NCBI GenBank assembly: GCA_031255275.1
Contig: JAIRSV010000116.1
Location: forward strand, 1 to 16,810
From: Proteiniphilum sp.
GTDB taxonomy: Bacteria > Bacteroidota > Bacteroidia > Bacteroidales > Dysgonomonadaceae
Direction of reading: 5' to 3'
DNA length: 16,810 bases
Shown here: positions 13,584-16,810 of the stretch, piece after piece
How positions within the stretch are numbered: the stretch's first letter is position 1
Layout of the letters: each line of letters starts with the position of its first letter
Notes under the pieces: generated by a model
The model's database searches: none
The model's input: the letters and a program-made list of their open reading frames with translations, nothing else
Told to the model about the DNA's origin: nothing
Translations under genes and position numbers: made by a program

Positions 13584-14136
13584 ATTCGGCATCCTTCATC
13601 AGGCTGAACAGTTTTCCGGCAGTGTTCCAGTTCCTTAATGTCACAAGCTTATAGACGGGCGTTCCTGCGATTTTGGTTAAGTACGTTTTCGTGATTTTCT
13701 CCTTCAGTCTTCTGACGTATAATACTCCGTTCCCCTCATACACTTCGTCTACGCCTTCCTTCAGCCGTATCCCTTTTATGGCCTCCTTTGCGGTCAGAGG
13801 TGCTATTAAAAATATTATATCATACTTATACGTTTCATTTTCTTCTCCGTACCGGTAGGGTTTTCCGTTCATTATTTCCTCCATTTCGGGGTAAGTGAAC
13901 AGGGTGACTTTTATTTCACCGTGCAGTGTTTCGGACAAATTTTTCTCTATTTTTTCGCCAAGCTTCAATTTGTCCTTCTCTGTGGCGTTGAAGATAACAT
14001 TCCCGCTTTGAATACAGGTTTGAACGCCGGACAGATTCATCCTTTCGAAGATCTTTTTCAGTTCGCGCATTGTAATGACGTTATTTCCGCCGACATTGAT
14101 TCCTCGTATTAATGCGACATAATTTGTTTTTTCCAT
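13582..14136 (-). CDS. DUF1697 family protein
   Basis: A member of a widespread family without a settled function. It is recognised by the opening YVALIRGINVGGNNVITMRELK and the motif VQTCIQSGNVIFNA (residues about 38-51), both typical of DUF1697. At 184 residues it has the normal family length. No signal peptide or membrane segment is present, so it should be cytoplasmic. It is downstream of ahpF on the same strand, separated by 112 bases with a GC-rich inverted repeat, so it may be read through from ahpCF or have its own promoter, which I did not find. It looks richer in Lys and Ile, and in AT, than its neighbours, which could mean later acquisition. Confidence 0.9.
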   Translation of the reverse strand: MEKTNYVALIRGINVGGNNVITMRELKKIFERMNLSGVQTCIQSGNVIFNATEKDKLKLGEKIEKNLSETLHGEIKVTLFTYPEMEEIMNGKPYRYGEENETYKYDIIFLIAPLTAKEAIKGIRLKEGVDEVYEGNGVLYVRRLKEKITKTYLTKIAGTPVYKLVTLRNWNTAGKLFSLMKDAE

Positions 14137-14169
14137 TACTTCTGTTTCTTACATGTTTTCCGCGACGGC

Positions 14170-14226
14170 GGGAGGGGATATTCGCTGCGCCGGCCGAAAA
14201 CCGACTGTGTTCGCTTCTCCCCTCCC
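14170..14226 (-). terminator. GC-rich inverted repeat after ahpF
   Basis: GGGAGGGGA (14170-14178) and TCCCCTCCC (14218-14226) form a perfect 9-bp stem with a 39-base loop. A second GC-rich stretch (14234-14249, GCGGCGCGCGG) adjoins the ahpF stop. No U tract follows, so termination is only a possibility; it may be an RNA-stabilising or processing structure. Confidence 0.4.
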
Positions 14227-14248
14227 CTGTTCTGCGGCGCGCGGCGCG

Positions 14249-15802
14249 CTAAATTATCCCGCGGATCCTGTCGTCGAATGCCGTCAGGGCGGCCTTGGCG
14301 CCTTCTCCCATGGAGATGATGATTTGTTTGTAGGGAACTGTTGTCACGTCGCCCGCAGCGTAGATTCCGGGAATGTTTGTCCGTCCGCGTGTGTCGATCT
14401 CTATCTCTCCGACGGGGCTGGTCTTCACTACGTCTTTGAATGTTGCGCTGTTGGGCGCCAAACCTATCTGTACGAATACTCCGTCGAGGCTGATCTCGCG
14501 TTCTTCCTGCGTCTTGCGGTCTTTCACCCTGATTCCGGTGACCTTTTTCCCGTTGTTGATTACTTCGGTTGTTTGCGCGTGAAGAAATATTTCTACGTTC
14601 GGAAGGCTTCGGGCCTTTTCCTGCAATACGCTGTCGGCCTTCAGTTCGTCCAGAAACTCGAGGACGGTGACGTGTGTACAGATGCCTGCCAGGTCGATGG
14701 CGGCTTCGATTCCCGAATTGCCTCCGCCGACTACTGCTACGTGCTTGCCTTTATAGAACGGTCCGTCGCAGTGGGGACAGAATGCGATTCCCTTTCCGAT
14801 GAAGTCGGCTTCGCCGGGCACGTTCAGCCGGCGCCATCCTGCGCCTGTGGCGATGATCAGTGCGGGGGCGGAGAATGTTTCTCCGTTTCGGGTTGAGATG
14901 ATTTTCCGTCCGTTTTCTACCGTGACTTTTTCGATTGACCGGTGTTCAAAAATATCAACGGAATATTCTCTCATGTGACGTTTCAGGTCATCCGCCAGTT
15001 TTCCGCCGGTTGTTTGGGGTACGGATATGAGGTTTTCTATTGCTCCGGTTTCGTTGACCTGTCCGCCCACGCGTCCGGCGATGACGGCTACTTTCAGTCC
15101 CTTGCGGGCGCTGTAGACGGCGGCTGAGGAGCCGGCCGGGCCTCCGCCGGCCACGATCAGGTCGTATTCCTGCACGGGATGTTCTTCAGATCCGGATGTT
15201 TCCGTTCCGTATCGGGCTTCCAGTTTGGCCAGCAGTTCGCCGAGGTCTCCCCGGCCGACGTGCAGCAGTTCGCCGTCGGCAAAAACCGCGGGTACGCCCT
15301 GCAGGTGCAGGGCTTCTGCTTCTGCGCTGTAGATGGCACCGTCGACTGCTTCGTGTGTAATGCGCGGGCTGATTACTGCCATCGCGTTCAGGGCCTGCAC
15401 TACATCCGGACAGTTGGTGCAGGTGAGTGACATATAGGTTGTGAGGCGTATATTGCCTTTCAGCGATTTCAGTCGCTTCGTTACAAATTCGTCGGGCAGG
15501 TTCCGGCCTTTGCCGTCGGCGTTCAGAACGGCCAGCAGCAGTGAGCTGAATTCATGACCGGTTGGTACGGCGCGGAAGCTGATGCCTGTTTTTTCGCCAT
15601 TTCTGAGGATGTCGAATGTGAGTGCTTCGCCGGGATTTTCTTTCAGCGAGAGGCGGCCGGAGACTGATACCACGTCGCTGAGCAGTTCGAGCAGCTGTTT
15701 GCGGTCGGGGTGGTTTTCCCTGACGGAGATGTTGAATTCGTATTCATTATCGAGTGTCGAGAAGATGTCTCGCACCTGTTCTTTCAGTGATGTATCTAAC
15801 AT
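14249..15802 (-). CDS. ahpF: Alkyl hydroperoxide reductase subunit F
   Basis: Flavoprotein that takes electrons from NADH and passes them to the peroxiredoxin AhpC. The 517-residue length is normal. The N-terminal domain (about 1-200) is the tandem thioredoxin-like fold with the redox pair Cys128-x-x-Cys131 in CTNC. The C-terminal half is a thioredoxin-reductase-like module with the FAD motif VAGGGPAGSSA (218-228), the active-site pair Cys342-x-x-Cys345 in CPHC, the NADH-binding motif GGGNSG (359-364) and the second FAD motif PGIYAAGDV (478-486). All active cysteines are present. It lies 85 bases downstream of ahpC, with a strong hairpin between, which would let AhpC be made in excess. Confidence 0.97.
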   Translation of the reverse strand: MLDTSLKEQVRDIFSTLDNEYEFNISVRENHPDRKQLLELLSDVVSVSGRLSLKENPGEALTFDILRNGEKTGISFRAVPTGHEFSSLLLAVLNADGKGRNLPDEFVTKRLKSLKGNIRLTTYMSLTCTNCPDVVQALNAMAVISPRITHEAVDGAIYSAEAEALHLQGVPAVFADGELLHVGRGDLGELLAKLEARYGTETSGSEEHPVQEYDLIVAGGGPAGSSAAVYSARKGLKVAVIAGRVGGQVNETGAIENLISVPQTTGGKLADDLKRHMREYSVDIFEHRSIEKVTVENGRKIISTRNGETFSAPALIIATGAGWRRLNVPGEADFIGKGIAFCPHCDGPFYKGKHVAVVGGGNSGIEAAIDLAGICTHVTVLEFLDELKADSVLQEKARSLPNVEIFLHAQTTEVINNGKKVTGIRVKDRKTQEEREISLDGVFVQIGLAPNSATFKDVVKTSPVGEIEIDTRGRTNIPGIYAAGDVTTVPYKQIIISMGEGAKAALTAFDDRIRGII

Positions 15803-15832
15803 AATGGTGGTGTATTGGGGCTGAATTAAAAT

Positions 15833-15871
15833 ACGGGTAATCCGCAGTGCTGTTTACTGCGAATTACCCGT
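15833..15871 (-). terminator. Hairpin between ahpC and ahpF
   Basis: Arms 15833-15848 (ACGGGTAATCC...) and 15856-15871 (...AATTACCCGT) pair at 15 of 16 positions around a 7-base loop. On the minus strand ATTTTAATT follows, a modest U tract. It fits a partial terminator or RNA-stabilising 3' end for ahpC that lowers ahpF expression. Confidence 0.6.
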
Positions 15872-15887
15872 TTGCAGTGATTGGGGA

Positions 15888-16454
15888 TTAAATTTTCCCT
15901 ACCAGGTCGATACTGGGTTTCAGTGTCTTTTCGCCTTCCTTCCACTTGGCGGGACAAACTTCGCCGTCGTGGGTGGCGACAAACTGTGCGGCCTTCACCT
16001 TGCGTACCAGTTCGGTGGCATTGCGTCCGATACCGTTGTCGTGGATTTCGGCGATCTTGATTTTTCCGGAAGGATCTATCACGAATGTGCCTCTGTATGC
16101 AACGCCTTCTTCTTCCACCATCACGCCGAAGGCGCGGGAGAGAAGACCGGTGGGGTCGGCCAGCATCGGGTATTTTATTTTACGGATGCTTTCGGATGCG
16201 TCGTGCCAGGCTTTGTGTGTGAAGTGCTTGTCGGTGCTGACCGAATAGACTTCCACGTCCATTTTCTGGAATTCGTCATAGTTTTCGGCAACGTCTACCA
16301 GTTCGGTGGGACATACGAATGTGAAGTCTGCGGGATAAAAGAAAAAGATAGCCCACTTACCCAGTACGTCGTTGTGAGTGACTGTTTTGAACTTGCCGTC
16401 GTGATAGGCTTCTGCTTTGAATTCTGTCAGTTGAGAATTAATAATTGAGGTCAT
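15888..16454 (-). CDS. ahpC: Alkyl hydroperoxide reductase subunit C (peroxiredoxin)
   Basis: Typical two-cysteine peroxiredoxin of the AhpC/Prx1 family that reduces hydrogen peroxide and organic hydroperoxides and is recycled by AhpF. The 188 residues match the family length. Cys48 in DFTFVCPTE is the peroxidatic cysteine and Cys167 in GEVCPAKW is the resolving one; Pro41 and Thr45 in the PxxxTxxC motif and Arg121 complete the active site. The gene is first in the ahpC-ahpF order and has its own promoter about 110 bases upstream. In Bacteroides, ahpCF is under peroxide control by OxyR; the inverted repeat upstream here is a candidate for such a site, although it does not fit the OxyR consensus closely. 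Confidence 0.97.
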   Translation of the reverse strand: MTSIINSQLTEFKAEAYHDGKFKTVTHNDVLGKWAIFFFYPADFTFVCPTELVDVAENYDEFQKMDVEVYSVSTDKHFTHKAWHDASESIRKIKYPMLADPTGLLSRAFGVMVEEEGVAYRGTFVIDPSGKIKIAEIHDNGIGRNATELVRKVKAAQFVATHDGEVCPAKWKEGEKTLKPSIDLVGKI

Positions 16455-16564
16455 AATTTTTTGTTGTTTAGTTTTGTAATTTGATATTTCAGTATTTCCG
16501 TTTTCTGCGTAATACGGGGAGATCTGATGAGGTCATTCGAACCGGTTCTGCCCTGTTTGCACTG

Positions 16565-16595
16565 CAAAGATAGATAACGGTTGTATTTATTGAAA
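16565..16595 (-). promoter_or_regulatory. Promoter of ahpC
   Basis: On the minus strand, TATCTTTG (plus 16565-16572) is an exact TAnnTTTG. TTTC (16592-16595) lies exactly 19 bases upstream in the -33 place, one base from TTTG. Transcription would start near 16558, leaving about 104 bases of leader. Confidence 0.65.
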
Positions 16596-16600
16596 TGTTT

Positions 16601-16647
16601 TTTCCATTGATAATTTTTATGCGCTATCAACTCTTTATCAATGGAAA
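16601..16647. promoter_or_regulatory. 13-bp inverted repeat upstream of the ahpC promoter
   Basis: TTTCCATTGATAA (16601-16613) and TTATCAATGGAAA (16635-16647) are perfect inverse copies with a 21-base spacer. Inside the spacer a further TATCAA (16625-16630) lies 11 bases, one helical turn, from the TATCAA of the right arm (16636-16641). Its place at about -43 to -89 fits an activator site. The identity of the protein is an inference. Confidence 0.45.
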
Positions 16648-16667
16648 GTTGACAGTTGACAGTTGAA
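16647..16667. repeat. Heptamer tandem repeat AGTTGAC
   Basis: AGTTGAC, AGTTGAC, AGTTGAA: nearly three copies in a row, touching the right arm of the inverted repeat. Short tandem heptamers of this kind can expand or contract by slippage. Confidence 0.7.
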
Positions 16668-16670
16668 AAT

Positions 16671-16784
16671 GGTTTTCTAAGAAGTCGAGAAAACCAGCTC
16701 GGGGAGCGCCGGAGCGGCAAGGGGCGGGAGCACCCGCCCCGACGAGCGATAAAGAAAACAGGGCAAGGCATGGCCTTGCCCTGT
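16671..16784. repeat. Cluster of palindromes, possible REP- or MITE-like element
   Basis: Four inverted repeats lie in 114 bases. GGTTTTC pairs with GAAAACC (16671-16695). An outer GCTCG (16697-16701) pairs with CGAGC (16743-16747). Inside it, GGGGCGGG (16721-16728) pairs with CCCGCCCC (16733-16740) around AGCA. ACAGGGCAAGGC (16758-16769) pairs with GCCTTGCCCTGT (16773-16784), 12 perfect pairs with a 3-base loop. No gene is seen in 16455-16810. The last hairpin could also be a terminator of a gene beyond the right edge. Confidence 0.55.
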
Positions 16785-16810
16785 ACATTATATATATGGC
16801 CGTCGCGTAG

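Noticed and set aside
14153..14896. 247-codon plus-strand frame opposite ahpF
   Set aside because: Antisense to conserved AhpF flavin and NADH motifs.
16611..16628. Exact OxyR-type site (ATAG-N7-CTAT) upstream of ahpC
   Set aside because: The spacing is wrong: ATAA and CTAT are separated by about 10 bases rather than 7, so a direct consensus match cannot be claimed.
16451..16771. 106-codon minus-strand frame upstream of ahpC
   Set aside because: It runs through the ahpC promoter, the inverted repeat and the GC palindromes, and overlaps the ahpC start; it looks like chance.

Overview
The window looks like a piece of a Bacteroidota chromosome, probably order Bacteroidales and perhaps near Dysgonomonadaceae or Porphyromonadaceae (the family is an inference). 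Three things point there. Several intergenic regions carry the Bacteroidota -7 promoter element TAnnTTTG, and start codons lack Shine-Dalgarno sites. The pyrG-yidC and etfB-etfA-acyl-CoA dehydrogenase gene orders, a Rho with a very long disordered insert, and a DUF6340-type lipoprotein are familiar from this group. The protein sequences also read like Bacteroidales orthologues.

Layout. 1-232: a degenerate 21-bp tandem repeat at the left edge, then a promoter. 233-3817 (+): pyrG (CTP synthase) and yidC (membrane insertase), 9 bases apart. 3890-4231 (+): a small, very acidic protein of unknown function. 4284-4964 (+): an OmpA-domain lipoprotein with a glycine zipper, followed by two hairpin terminators. 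5087-5557 (+): free methionine-(R)-sulfoxide reductase. 5667-5739 (+): tRNA-Gly(GCC) with a near-perfect promoter. 5740-6000: the rho terminator and a decayed tRNA-Val-like fragment. 6001-8046 (-): rho. 8323-9381 (-): DUF6340-like lipoprotein. 9382-9796: a divergent intergenic region of about 400 bases with a perfect palindrome and a leader rich in inverted repeats. 9797-13507 (+): etfB, etfA and an acyl-CoA dehydrogenase, ending at a terminator shared with the convergent DUF1697 gene (13582-14136, -). 14249-16454 (-): ahpF and ahpC, transcribed ahpC first. 16455-16810: the ahpC promoter, a 13-bp inverted repeat, heptamer repeats and GC-rich palindromes.

How the genes work together. Most are housekeeping genes: nucleotide synthesis, membrane protein insertion, transcription termination and envelope maintenance. 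The Etf pair passes electrons to or from the acyl-CoA dehydrogenase. AhpC and AhpF form a complete NADH-dependent peroxide-reducing system, and the methionine sulfoxide reductase is a second oxidative-damage function.

I found no CRISPR array, phage, transposase, toxin-antitoxin or defence system, and no clear candidate for a new multi-gene system. The most interesting material is non-coding: the structured etf leader, the palindromes upstream of ahpC and etfB, the repeats at both window edges, and the tRNA-like remnant next to rho. All motif and structure calls were made by eye.
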